Shown in pieces: positions 7,742 through 14,513 of a stretch of 20,012 bases of DNA. Source of the DNA: Falsiroseomonas sp038250135 (GTDB taxonomy: Bacteria; Pseudomonadota; Alphaproteobacteria; Acetobacterales; Acetobacteraceae). Both the position numbers and the translations under genes were made by a program. Location: assembly GCA_038250135.1 (NCBI GenBank), contig JBBSCP010000034.1:1-20012 (forward strand), written 5' to 3'. The number at the start of each line of letters is the position of its first letter. Within the stretch, counting starts at the first letter, position 1. A model generated the notes under the pieces. It worked only from the letters and a program-made list of their open reading frames with translations, was not told the origin of the DNA and made no database searches.

Positions 7742-8392
7742 TCAGAGAACGATGCGGCCGCTGCTCTCGAGCAGCAGCGCGCCGCGCGATTGCACCAGCA
7801 GCGCGAAGGGCGCGGTGACCGCGAAGGCCGGGGAGGTATCGACGGCGGCCGGATCGATCGTCGCCTCGACCCGCATCCGATAGCCGGTGCCGACGGGGGG
7901 TGCTGGGAAGCTTACACTCGCCGCGCCAGCCGAGACGGCGGCCGAGGCCGGGCCGCGCACCGGGTTGCCGCCGGCATCGCGCAGCGTGAACACGACCTCG
8001 GTGATCGGCCCGGCCACGGCGGCCTGCGCGGCGAGCGTGCCGTTGGACACGATGCCCGCCGCGATCGGCGCCAGCACCACCGTGATCGCCGCTGCCGTCG
8101 CCGCCTGGCGGATCGAGAAGCGCGGGGAGGCGGTGCGGTTGACGCGGAATGGCGCGGCCGCAGTATCGACCGTGACGCCAGCGGCGACGATGTCGCCCGT
8201 GCGCACCGGCAGCAGCGCCACGGCATCCGAGGCCTGCAGCAGGATAAGGTCGCCCGTCTCAAGCCGCGCCGCGGCGGGAGCGAAATAGCCGGCGCCGAGC
8301 GCTGTCGCCCGCGTATCGGCGGTCCGGTACAGCCAGAGGGTGAAGCCGCTGCCGGTCAGCAGGGGCGTCAGGGCGGCATCGATGAAGGGCAT
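7742..8392 (-). CDS. Tail-region structural protein, first gene of the cassette (gene 1)
   Basis: A 216-aa protein from ATG 8392, chosen because GGAG lies 9 nt upstream and the sequence becomes protein-like only from here; the longer open frame to 8581 is Pro/Arg-rich and unlikely to be coding. Residues ~1-45 carry GSGFTLWLYRTADTRATA followed by GYFAPAA, then LETGDLILL. This W-YRT...GYF...GD pattern recurs in small proteins next to phage tail fibres, especially in alphaproteobacterial prophages (recalled, not searched). A second half, beta-rich, is Ala/Val-dominated and ends in LLLESSGRIVL. The 49-nt gap to the tailspike has no terminator. Likely a tail-tip or fibre-attachment component; the exact role is unknown. 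Confidence 0.7.
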   Translation of the reverse strand: MPFIDAALTPLLTGSGFTLWLYRTADTRATALGAGYFAPAAARLETGDLILLQASDAVALLPVRTGDIVAAGVTVDTAAAPFRVNRTASPRFSIRQAATAAAITVVLAPIAAGIVSNGTLAAQAAVAGPITEVVFTLRDAGGNPVRGPASAAVSAGAASVSFPAPPVGTGYRMRVEATIDPAAVDTSPAFAVTAPFALLVQSRGALLLESSGRIVL

Positions 8393-8583
8393 GTCGGGGC
8401 TCCGGTCGCGCGGCGGGACGGGGCGCACGGCAGCGCGCCCCAGGGGAACGAGGTTGGGAAGGCGTGGAATGGGCCTCAGGCCCGCGCGGCAGGGGCCGGG
8501 CGGGCGGTGGGGAGGCTTGGCGGGATGAGGATGGGCCGGGCGCAACTCGCCCCTTGGCCCGTGGTGGATAGCCTGGGGCACTA

Positions 8584-8598
8584 GAACAAGTCAAGAAC
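8584..8598 (-). promoter_or_regulatory. Candidate LexA (SOS) box overlapping a -35 element, upstream of the tail cassette
   Basis: The plus strand reads GAAC-N7-GAAC, that is GTTC-N7-GTTC on the minus strand, the direct-repeat LexA box of Alphaproteobacteria. On the minus strand the same bases include TTGACT (8594-8589), a good -35 element, with a weak -10 (TATCCA, 8570-8565) 18 nt further on. A LexA dimer here would block that promoter. The box is 191 nt before the first tail gene (8392) and 93 nt before potF (8692) on the other strand, so the target is not certain. The rest of 8393-8691 holds no convincing gene. By chance alone an exact match somewhere in the window is not negligible. Confidence 0.5.
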
Positions 8599-8691
8599 AA
8601 AATCCTAGCGGCGCGAGTGTGGCTGGCCCCGTGCAGTCGGCGACGGCCGTGGTAAGCTCGGCCACCCGCGCTCCTGCCGAAGGTTGATCCG

Positions 8692-9783
8692 ATGCTGCGT
8701 CGCCAGCTGCTGACCGCCGCCCTCGCCACGCTGCCGCTGCTGCCTGCGTCGGCGCAGGAGCGGGTGGTGAACGTGTTCAATTGGAACGACTACATCGATC
8801 CCTACATGATCCAGCGCTTCACGCGAGAGACCGGCATCCGCGTGCGTTACGACGTCTATGACAGCCTCGAGACGCTGGAGGGCAGGCTTTCGGCGGGGCG
8901 TTCGGGTTTTGACATCATCGTGCCCACCGCCGAGCCGACCCTGTCGCGCCTGGTGCGCGCCAATGCGTTGCGGCCGCTGGAGGCGGCATCCATTCCCAAT
9001 CTGCGCAACCTCGATGCGCAGATGCAGCAGGCGGTCGCGTTCTCCGACCCGGGCAACAGGCATGCGGCCGTGTATCTATGGGGCACGGTGGGATTGGGCG
9101 CGAATGCCGAGCGGATCCGCGCCCTGGCCCCGGATGCGCCGCTCGACAGCCTGGCGCTGCTGATGGACCCGCAGCATGCGCGGCGCTTGGCGCGCTGCGG
9201 CATCACGATGATGGACAGTGCCTCGGACGTGATCCCGACCGTGCTGCGCTATCTCGGCCGCGACCCGAACAGCACGAGTGCGGAGGACCTGCGCGAGGTG
9301 GAGCGCGCCCTGCTGGCGATCCGCCCCTTCATCCGCAATTTCTCGAGCGCGGGCACGATCGAGACGCTGGCCTCTGGGCAATCCTGCCTCGCCTTCTCCT
9401 ATTCGGGCGATGCGATCCAGGCGGCGGCGCGGGCGCGGGAGGCGGCGCGCGGCGTGACGGTGCACTACATCGCGCCAAAGGAGGGCGCGCAGCTGTGGTT
9501 CGACGTGCTGGCGATTCCGGCCGATGCGCCGAATGCCGAGAATGCGCACATATTCATCAACTTCCTGTTGCAGCCAGACGTGATGGCGGCGATCACCGGC
9601 CATGTCCGCTACCCGAATGCCGTCCCGGCGAGCCGCGCGCTGCTGCCGCCCGAGATAGCGGACGACCCGAGCATCTTCCCCGAAGCTGCGATGCGCGCGC
9701 GGTTCTTCACCATCGGCCCCGTGCCGCAGGCGGCCGACCGCGCGCGCAACCGAATGTGGGCGCGCTTCAAGGCGGGGCGGTGA
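8692..9783 (+). CDS. potF: PotF-like periplasmic polyamine (putrescine)-binding protein
   Basis: A 363-aa substrate-binding protein of the polyamine ABC importer. ATG 8692 has GAAGG 8 nt upstream. The N-terminus (RRQLLTAALATLPLLPASAQE) is a Sec-type signal peptide with probable cleavage after ASA. The mature part opens with VVNVFNWNDYID, matching the IYNWSDYI ligand segment of E. coli PotF, followed by ETGIRVRYDVYDS and GFDIIVPTAEP. Asp240 (YSGDA) and Asp271 (WFDVLAIP) match the acidic residues that hold the amine groups in PotF; the PotF Trp before GD is Tyr here and the PotF Phe before the second Asp is Trp-Phe, so specificity may be shifted. It is the first gene of potFGHI; its stop overlaps the potG start. 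Confidence 0.9.
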   Translation: MLRRQLLTAALATLPLLPASAQERVVNVFNWNDYIDPYMIQRFTRETGIRVRYDVYDSLETLEGRLSAGRSGFDIIVPTAEPTLSRLVRANALRPLEAASIPNLRNLDAQMQQAVAFSDPGNRHAAVYLWGTVGLGANAERIRALAPDAPLDSLALLMDPQHARRLARCGITMMDSASDVIPTVLRYLGRDPNSTSAEDLREVERALLAIRPFIRNFSSAGTIETLASGQSCLAFSYSGDAIQAAARAREAARGVTVHYIAPKEGAQLWFDVLAIPADAPNAENAHIFINFLLQPDVMAAITGHVRYPNAVPASRALLPPEIADDPSIFPEAAMRARFFTIGPVPQAADRARNRMWARFKAGR

Positions 9784-10931
9784 ACCTCGCCGCCGTGGGG
9801 CGTCCGGGCACACCGGAGCCCTGGCGTGATCCCGATGCGGTGCCTTTCCTGCGCATCGTGGGCGTGACGAAGCGCTTCGGCAGCTTCGTTGCGCTGGATG
9901 ACGTTTCTCTCTCGATCTACCGCGGTGAACTCTTCGCGCTGCTCGGTGGCTCGGGTTCCGGCAAATCGACGTTGCTGCGCTGCCTCGCGGGCTTTCTCGA
10001 GCTCGATGCAGGGAGCATCATCCTCGATGGTCAGGACATGGCCGGCGTGGCGCCCTATGCCCGGCCCGTGAACATGATGTTCCAGTCCTACGCGCTGTTC
10101 CCCCATATGAGCGTGGCCCAGAACATCGCCTTCGGCCTGAAGCAGGAGGGTATGCCAAAGCCCGCCATCGCTGCGCGCGTGACGGAGATGCTGGCGCTCA
10201 CCCGCATGGAAGGCTTCGGCGATCGTCGCCCCGCGCAGCTCTCGGGCGGGCAGAAGGCGCGCGTGGCCCTCGCCCGCGCGCTGGCGAAGCGGCCCAAATT
10301 GTTGTTATTGGACGAGCCGCTCTCCGCGCTCGACAAGAACCTGCGCGAGGCGACACAGTTCGAGCTGGTGAACATCCAGGAACGCACCGGCACCACCTTC
10401 ATCATCGTGACGCACGATCAGGAGGAGGCGATGACGATGGCAACCCGCCTTGCGGTAATGGATCGCGGTACGCTGGCGCAGATCGGCACGCCGGGCGAGG
10501 TCTATGAATACCCCAACAGCCGCTTCACGGCCGAGTTCCTCGGTACCGCCAATATCCTCGAAGGCGTGATCGAGCGCGGCGAGGGTGGTGGCGCGCGCAT
10601 CGGCTCCTCCGAATACGAGTTCGACATCGTGACCTCGTCGCCGGCCCCGAAACCGGTCGGCAGCCGCGTCTTCGTCGCCCTGCGGCCGGAGCGGATGCGC
10701 ATCGCGCGAGTCGAATCCGGCACGCCGCATGCCGACAACCGCCTGGTCGGCCGCGTGCGTGACATCGCCTATTTCGGCGATTTCTTCATGGTGCATGTCG
10801 CGATGGAGGGCGGCCGAACGCTGCGCGTCAGCCTGCCCAATCTGCGCCGCATCACCGAACGTCCGGTGGATTGGGAGGATGTGGTGGCGATCACCTGGGA
10901 CGCCGATGCGGGGGTGGTGCTACCGGAATGA
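9780..10931 (+). CDS. potG: PotG-like polyamine ABC transporter ATPase
   Basis: A 383-aa cytoplasmic ATPase (E. coli PotG is 377) driving polyamine import. The GTG start at 9780 overlaps the potF stop (GTGA) with an AAGGCGGGG purine run just upstream; the open frame further upstream lies inside potF and is not coding. Walker A GGSGSGKST is at 56-64, the Q-loop at MMFQSYALFPHM, LSGGQ at 154-158, Walker B LLLLDEP with Asp178, and the switch His in IIVTHDQEEAM. The C-terminal ~85 residues form a TOBE-type regulatory domain (FVALRPERMRIAR). An extra ~20 residues precede the ATPase core. Coupled to potH by ATGA overlap. Confidence 0.92.
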   Translation: MNLAAVGRPGTPEPWRDPDAVPFLRIVGVTKRFGSFVALDDVSLSIYRGELFALLGGSGSGKSTLLRCLAGFLELDAGSIILDGQDMAGVAPYARPVNMMFQSYALFPHMSVAQNIAFGLKQEGMPKPAIAARVTEMLALTRMEGFGDRRPAQLSGGQKARVALARALAKRPKLLLLDEPLSALDKNLREATQFELVNIQERTGTTFIIVTHDQEEAMTMATRLAVMDRGTLAQIGTPGEVYEYPNSRFTAEFLGTANILEGVIERGEGGGARIGSSEYEFDIVTSSPAPKPVGSRVFVALRPERMRIARVESGTPHADNRLVGRVRDIAYFGDFFMVHVAMEGGRTLRVSLPNLRRITERPVDWEDVVAITWDADAGVVLPE

Positions 10932-11797
10932 ATCGCGCGCGCTGGCTGGTCCTGGCGCTGCCGGTGGTTTGGATGGCGCTGTTCTTCGCGGCCCCCTTCG
11001 CCATCGTCTTCTCCATCGGCTTCACCGAGAGCGCCGAGGGGATTCCGCCTTACGCGCCGCTGCTGCGCTGGCGCGAGGACGGCTCGCCCTACCTGCAGCT
11101 CAACCTCGAGAATTTCCGCCTGTTGTTCGACGATCCCTTCTACATCGAGGCCTATCTGCGCAGCCTGCGCGTCGCTGCGATCTCGGCTGCTCTCTGCCTG
11201 CTGATCGGCTACCCGATGGCGCTTGCCATCGTGCGTGCGCCGGCGCGTTGGCGCGCGGCTCTGCTGATGCTTGTGGTGCTGCCCTTCTGGACCAGTTTCC
11301 TGCTGCGCGTCACCGCCTGGATCGGCCTGTTGCAGGACCGGGGCTGGATCAACAGCGCGCTGCTGGCGCTGGGCGTCGTCGAGGCGCCGGTTGCGCTGCT
11401 CTACACCGATCTCGCGATGTATCTGGGCATCACCTATTGCTACCTGCCCTTCATGGTGCTGCCGATCTACGCCACCTTGTCAAAGCTCGACGATTCCCTG
11501 CTGGAGGCCGCGGCGGATCTCGGCGCGCGGCCGGTCCGGGCCTTCCTCTCCATCACGCTGCCGCTGTCACTGCCGGGCATCATCGCCGGCTTCCTGCTGG
11601 TGTTCATCCCGGCGGTGGGCGAATTCGTGATCCCGGAATTGCTCGGCGGCCCTGACGCGCAACTCATCGGCCGCGTGCTCTGGACCGAGTTCTTCCAGAA
11701 CCGCGACTGGCCGCTGGCCTCGGCGCTGGCCGTGGTGTTGCTGATTGCGCTGGTCGTGCCGATCGGCCTGTTCCAGGCGCGGGCGGCGCGGGCATGA
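10928..11797 (+). CDS. potH: PotH-like polyamine ABC transporter permease
   Basis: A 289-aa inner-membrane permease whose ATG at 10928 overlaps the potG stop. The first helix (LVLALPVVWMALFFAAPFAIVF) is followed by a periplasmic loop (~35-75) and five further helices. The EAA coupling loop LEAAADLGARPVRAF begins at residue 192 and contacts the ATPase; VGEFVIPELLGG after it is typical of the PotH/PotB branch. It pairs with PotI to form the translocation channel that receives polyamine from PotF. The stop overlaps potI by ATGA. Confidence 0.9.
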   Translation: MNRARWLVLALPVVWMALFFAAPFAIVFSIGFTESAEGIPPYAPLLRWREDGSPYLQLNLENFRLLFDDPFYIEAYLRSLRVAAISAALCLLIGYPMALAIVRAPARWRAALLMLVVLPFWTSFLLRVTAWIGLLQDRGWINSALLALGVVEAPVALLYTDLAMYLGITYCYLPFMVLPIYATLSKLDDSLLEAAADLGARPVRAFLSITLPLSLPGIIAGFLLVFIPAVGEFVIPELLGGPDAQLIGRVLWTEFFQNRDWPLASALAVVLLIALVVPIGLFQARAARA

Positions 11798-12597
11798 GGC
11801 GCCTGAAGCTGCGACTGCTCGTGCCGCTCGGCCTCGGCTTCGCGTTCCTGTATCTGCCAATCCTGTTGATGGTCGCGTTCTCGTTCAACGACAGCCGCAT
11901 GGTCACGGAATTCACCGGCTTCTCCTGGCGCTGGTACGGCGCGCTGTTCGCCAACGAGGCGCTGATGCAGGCGCTGTTCCTGTCGCTGCGCATCGCTGCG
12001 ATCTCGGCGACGATGGCGACCATTCTCGGCACTTTGGCGGGTTTCGCCCTGTTCCGCTTCGCCCGCTTCCGAGGCCGTGCCTTGTTCGGGGCGATCATGG
12101 CGGCGCCGCTGGTGATGCCCGAAGTGATCACGGGCCTGTCACTGCTGCTGCTTTTCGTCGGGCTCGAATCTGCCTTCGGCTTTCCGGCCGGGCGCGGCGC
12201 CGACACGGTAGCCATCGCCCACGCCACCTTCGGCGCCGCCTATGTCGCCGTGGTGATCCAGGCACGGCTCGCGGATTTCGACCTGAGCCTCGAGGAGGCG
12301 GCGATGGATCTGGGCGCCAGGCCCTGGAAGGTTTTCTGCGTCATCACCCTGCCGCTGATCGCGCCCGGCGTCGTGGCGGGCTGGCTGCTGGCCTTCACCC
12401 TCTCGCTGGATGATCTCGTGATCGCGAGCTTCGTCTCGGGCCCGGGCGCCTCGACCCTGCCGATGGTGATCTTCTCGGCCGTCCGCCTGGGGCTAACGCC
12501 GGAGCTCTACGCGCTCGCCACCCTTTTGCTGGTGGCGGTCGCGCTGGCCCTGCTGGTGGCGCTGCGCTTCGGCTTGGCGCCCGGCCGCGCGCCATGA
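11794..12597 (+). CDS. potI: PotI-like polyamine ABC transporter permease
   Basis: A 267-aa permease starting at ATG 11794 inside the potH stop. It has about six transmembrane helices; the first runs through LVPLGLGFAFLYLPILLMVAF and is followed by SFNDSRMVTEFTGFSWRWY, a segment characteristic of PotI/PotC. The EAA loop LEEAAMDLGARPWKVF starts at residue 166, and LSLDDLVIASFVSGPGASTLP near the C-terminus is a strong PotI/PotC match. This is the last gene of the potFGHI operon, which has all components for polyamine import; no catabolic genes follow. No T-tract terminator is seen in the 31 nt to the next gene. Confidence 0.9.
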   Translation: MRRLKLRLLVPLGLGFAFLYLPILLMVAFSFNDSRMVTEFTGFSWRWYGALFANEALMQALFLSLRIAAISATMATILGTLAGFALFRFARFRGRALFGAIMAAPLVMPEVITGLSLLLLFVGLESAFGFPAGRGADTVAIAHATFGAAYVAVVIQARLADFDLSLEEAAMDLGARPWKVFCVITLPLIAPGVVAGWLLAFTLSLDDLVIASFVSGPGASTLPMVIFSAVRLGLTPELYALATLLLVAVALALLVALRFGLAPGRAP

Positions 12598-12616
12598 TTT
12601 CTCCACGACTCCGCAC

Positions 12617-12622
12617 TATATT
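12617..12622 (+). promoter_or_regulatory. Candidate -10 element for the lipoprotein gene (possible leaderless transcript)
   Basis: TATATT lies six nucleotides before the ATG at 12629, so transcription would start at or next to the A of the start codon. No Shine-Dalgarno sequence is visible upstream of that ATG, which fits a leaderless message. The -35 region (ATGATT, 12594-12599) is poor, half matching consensus. It is the most AT-rich stretch between potI and the lipoprotein gene. Confidence 0.3.
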
Positions 12623-12628
12623 GACGCC

Positions 12629-12985
12629 ATGCGCGGTATTGCCCTCTGTCTCCTGCTACTGATTGCCGCCTGTGCCGAGCGTTGGGAGCGCCCCGGCAGC
12701 AGCGAGGCCGATGGCGATGCCGCCAACGCGGCCTGCAGCGATCGGGCGGCAATCTCGGTGCCCGTGCAACTCGCCTGGCAGATTGTCGCCCCTGCCCAGA
12801 TCGAGCGCGAACGCCGCTGCTGGGTGGAAGGCGGGCGGGAGCACTGCCGGGTCTTTGACCGATTCCGCCCTGCGCAATGGGGCCTTGTGGATGTGAACAC
12901 CCAGGCCCGGGACGCCTGGCGCCGCACCTGCCTGCGCGAACAGGGCTTCACCTTCCAGGGCTATCGCCCGTTGCGCCTGAATTAG
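12629..12985 (+). CDS. Small lipoprotein, function unknown
   Basis: A 118-aa protein from ATG 12629. The N-terminus RGIALCLLLLIAAC is a lipoprotein signal peptide with lipobox Ile12-Ala13-Ala14-Cys15, so the mature protein should be lipid-anchored; the residue after Cys is Ala rather than Asp, which favours outer-membrane sorting by general rules. The mature part has four cysteines (36, 64, 73, 101), enough for two disulfides, and segments RRCWVEGGREHCRVFDRF and AWRRTCLREQGF. The C-terminal pattern (Cys-Leu-x3-Gly-Phe) is common in small proteobacterial lipoproteins. No domain with known function is recognised. It follows potI by 31 nt but has its own candidate promoter; a dispersed repeat begins 3 nt after its stop. 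Confidence 0.75.
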   Translation: MRGIALCLLLLIAACAERWERPGSSEADGDAANAACSDRAAISVPVQLAWQIVAPAQIERERRCWVEGGREHCRVFDRFRPAQWGLVDVNTQARDAWRRTCLREQGFTFQGYRPLRLN

Positions 12986-12987
12986 TA

Positions 12988-13082
12988 TTTTACCCTCAAG
13001 CGCCGGGCGCCCGCTCCGCGAGCTTGGCTCGCCGTACTTGCGGCGGGCCGCATTCGCGGCCTCGGTCGCCGATGGCGGCCGC
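12988..13082 (+). repeat. Dispersed palindromic intergenic repeat, copy 2 (first copy at 4908-5003)
   Basis: This 95-bp element begins 3 nt after the lipoprotein stop. It aligns end to end with the minus-strand copy in the tail cassette; 34 of the last 38 bases agree. The terminal hairpin GCGGCC-TCGG-(TCG)-CCGA-TGGC-GGCCGC spans 13056-13082, and a further GGCCGC (13046-13051) could pair with the same GCGGCC instead. Both copies lie downstream of a gene in the same orientation. A transcript-end or mRNA-stabilising role is possible; no T-tract follows. Confidence 0.72.
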
Positions 13083-13134
13083 AGGTCCCTCCAGGGCGCA
13101 GATGGTATAGCGCCGCGGCCGGTGGACGCGCCCC

Positions 13135-13160
13135 GCCAGCGGCGCTAGGAAAACGCTGGC
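13135..13160 (+). other. Hairpin in the leader of the first aminotransferase gene
   Basis: GCCAGCG and CGCTGGC form a perfect 7-bp stem around a 12-nt AT-richer loop (GCGCTAGGAAAA), ending 40 nt before the ATG at 13201. It is outside the dispersed repeat. No run of T follows, so it is not a standard terminator. It could be a leader structure; no covariation evidence is available from one sequence. Confidence 0.35.
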
Positions 13161-13200
13161 CACGTCCGCCAAGGGGCGGGCAGGGACCCCGGAAGCCGCC

Positions 13201-14403
13201 ATGAACCTCATCGCCGACCGACTCAATCGCATCTCGCCCTCGCAGACCATGGCGATCACCGCCAAGGCGCGCGCGCTCAAGGCGGCCGGTCGCGACATCA
13301 TCAGCCTCAGCGTCGGCGAGCCCGATTTCGACACGCCCCGCAACGTCAAGGACGCGGCGATCGCGGCCATCGAGCGCGGCGAGACGAAATACACCGACAA
13401 CCTCGGCACGATGGAGCTGCGCCAGGCGGTCAGCCGCAAGTTCAAGCGCGATTCCGGCCTCGACTACGCGCCCGACGAGATCATCATCTGCACCGGCGGC
13501 AAGCAGGTGATCTTCAACGCGCTGATGGCCACCATACAGGCGGGCGACGAGGCGATCATCCCTGGCCCCTGCTGGGTCAGCTACCCCGACATCGTGGCCC
13601 TTGCCGAGGGCACGCCCGTGATCGTGCCGGCCGGCCAGAACCAGGGCTTCAAGATCACGGGTGAGCAGCTGGAAGCCGCCATCACGCCCAAGACCAAGTG
13701 GGTGATCCTGAACAACCCCTGCAACCCGACCGGCGCCGCCTACAATGCCGAGGAGTTGAAGCAGCTCACCGACGTGCTGATGCGCCACCCGAATATTTGG
13801 GTGTTTACCGACGACATCTACGAGAAGCTGACCTATGACGGCTTCAAGGCGGCGACGGTGGTGGAGGTGGAACCCGGGCTGCGGGAGCGCACCATCACCA
13901 TGAATGGCTGCTCAAAGGCGTATGCGATGACCGGCTGGCGCATCGGCTTCGCCGGCGCGCCAAAGCAGCTCATCAAGGCGATGGACAAGTTGCAGGGCCA
14001 GAGCACGTCGGGCACCAGCAGCATCAGCCAGGCCGCGGCGGTGGCGGCGCTCGACGGCCCGCAGGACTTCATCGGCGAGATGCGCGACGCCTATAAGCGC
14101 CGCCGGGACCTGGTGGTGGACATGATGAACGCGGCGCCGGGCATCCGCTGCCACAAGCCCGAAGGCGCCTTCTACGTGTTTCCCTCGGTGTTCGGCTGCC
14201 TCGGCAAGACCTCCGCCGGGGGTCGCAAGATCACGACCGACGAGGATTTCGTCGTGGCCCTGCTGGAGGAAACCGGCGTCGCCGCCGTGCATGGCAGCGC
14301 CTTCATGTTCCCGGGCCATTTCCGCATTAGCTACGCGACGGACGATGCCACGCTGGTCGAGGCCTGCACGCGCATCCAGAAATTCTGCGCCGGGCTGAGC
14401 TGA
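13201..14403 (+). CDS. Class I PLP-dependent aminotransferase (aspartate aminotransferase-like), paralogue 1
   Basis: A 400-aa fold-type I aminotransferase, probably transferring the amino group between aspartate (or a related amino acid) and 2-oxoglutarate in the cytoplasm. ATG 13201 has GGAAG 5 nt upstream. The N-terminal segment ADRLNRISPSQTMAIT and SVGEPDFDTP are typical of the class Ib AspC/AatA group. NNPCNPTGAA is the cofactor-pocket motif, TDDIYEKLTYDG holds the Asp/Tyr that contact PLP, Lys239 in SKAYAMTGWRIGF forms the Schiff base, and Arg375 in FRISYATD binds the substrate alpha-carboxylate. Class Ib enzymes may also act on prephenate, which cannot be decided here. It is followed by a same-length paralogue 110 nt away. 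The ~215-nt upstream region holds a dispersed repeat and a hairpin. Confidence 0.9.
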   Translation: MNLIADRLNRISPSQTMAITAKARALKAAGRDIISLSVGEPDFDTPRNVKDAAIAAIERGETKYTDNLGTMELRQAVSRKFKRDSGLDYAPDEIIICTGGKQVIFNALMATIQAGDEAIIPGPCWVSYPDIVALAEGTPVIVPAGQNQGFKITGEQLEAAITPKTKWVILNNPCNPTGAAYNAEELKQLTDVLMRHPNIWVFTDDIYEKLTYDGFKAATVVEVEPGLRERTITMNGCSKAYAMTGWRIGFAGAPKQLIKAMDKLQGQSTSGTSSISQAAAVAALDGPQDFIGEMRDAYKRRRDLVVDMMNAAPGIRCHKPEGAFYVFPSVFGCLGKTSAGGRKITTDEDFVVALLEETGVAAVHGSAFMFPGHFRISYATDDATLVEACTRIQKFCAGLS

Positions 14404-14415
14404 GCGCGTCCTTCA

Positions 14416-14437
14416 CGCTGCGACCCGCGACGCAGCG
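14416..14437 (+). other. Intergenic hairpin between the two aminotransferase genes
   Basis: CGCTGCG and CGCAGCG form a perfect 7-bp stem with an 8-nt loop, 12 nt after the stop of the first aminotransferase. The following bases (CGATGATGCTGCGG) are not T-rich, so intrinsic termination is doubtful. It may attenuate read-through or protect the 3' end of the first message. A T-richer stretch comes only ~40 nt later, next to the second gene's ribosome site. Confidence 0.35.
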
Positions 14438-14513
14438 CGATGATGCTGCGGGGCCGATCGTCTTGTGAATGCTGCTTTGATTTTGTCGCGTCAATTTGGA
14501 GGTACCTGCAACG

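Noticed and set aside
8393..8581. N-terminal extension of the first tail-cassette protein to GTG 8581
   Set aside because: The added residues are Pro/Arg/His-rich and unlike protein sequence; ATG 8392 has a proper ribosome site. The region is better read as promoter and leader.
7133..8584. 483-aa plus-strand open frame across the tail genes
   Set aside because: Gly/Arg/Ala-rich composition typical of antisense frames in high-GC DNA; the minus-strand genes have ribosome sites and recognisable motifs.
9078..9779. 617-aa open frame that would fuse a long N-terminus to PotG
   Set aside because: It lies entirely within potF in another frame; PotG homology begins after GTG 9780, which overlaps the potF stop.
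14416..14437. Intrinsic terminator after the first aminotransferase
   Set aside because: The stem is good but no T-tract follows, so it is listed only as a hairpin.
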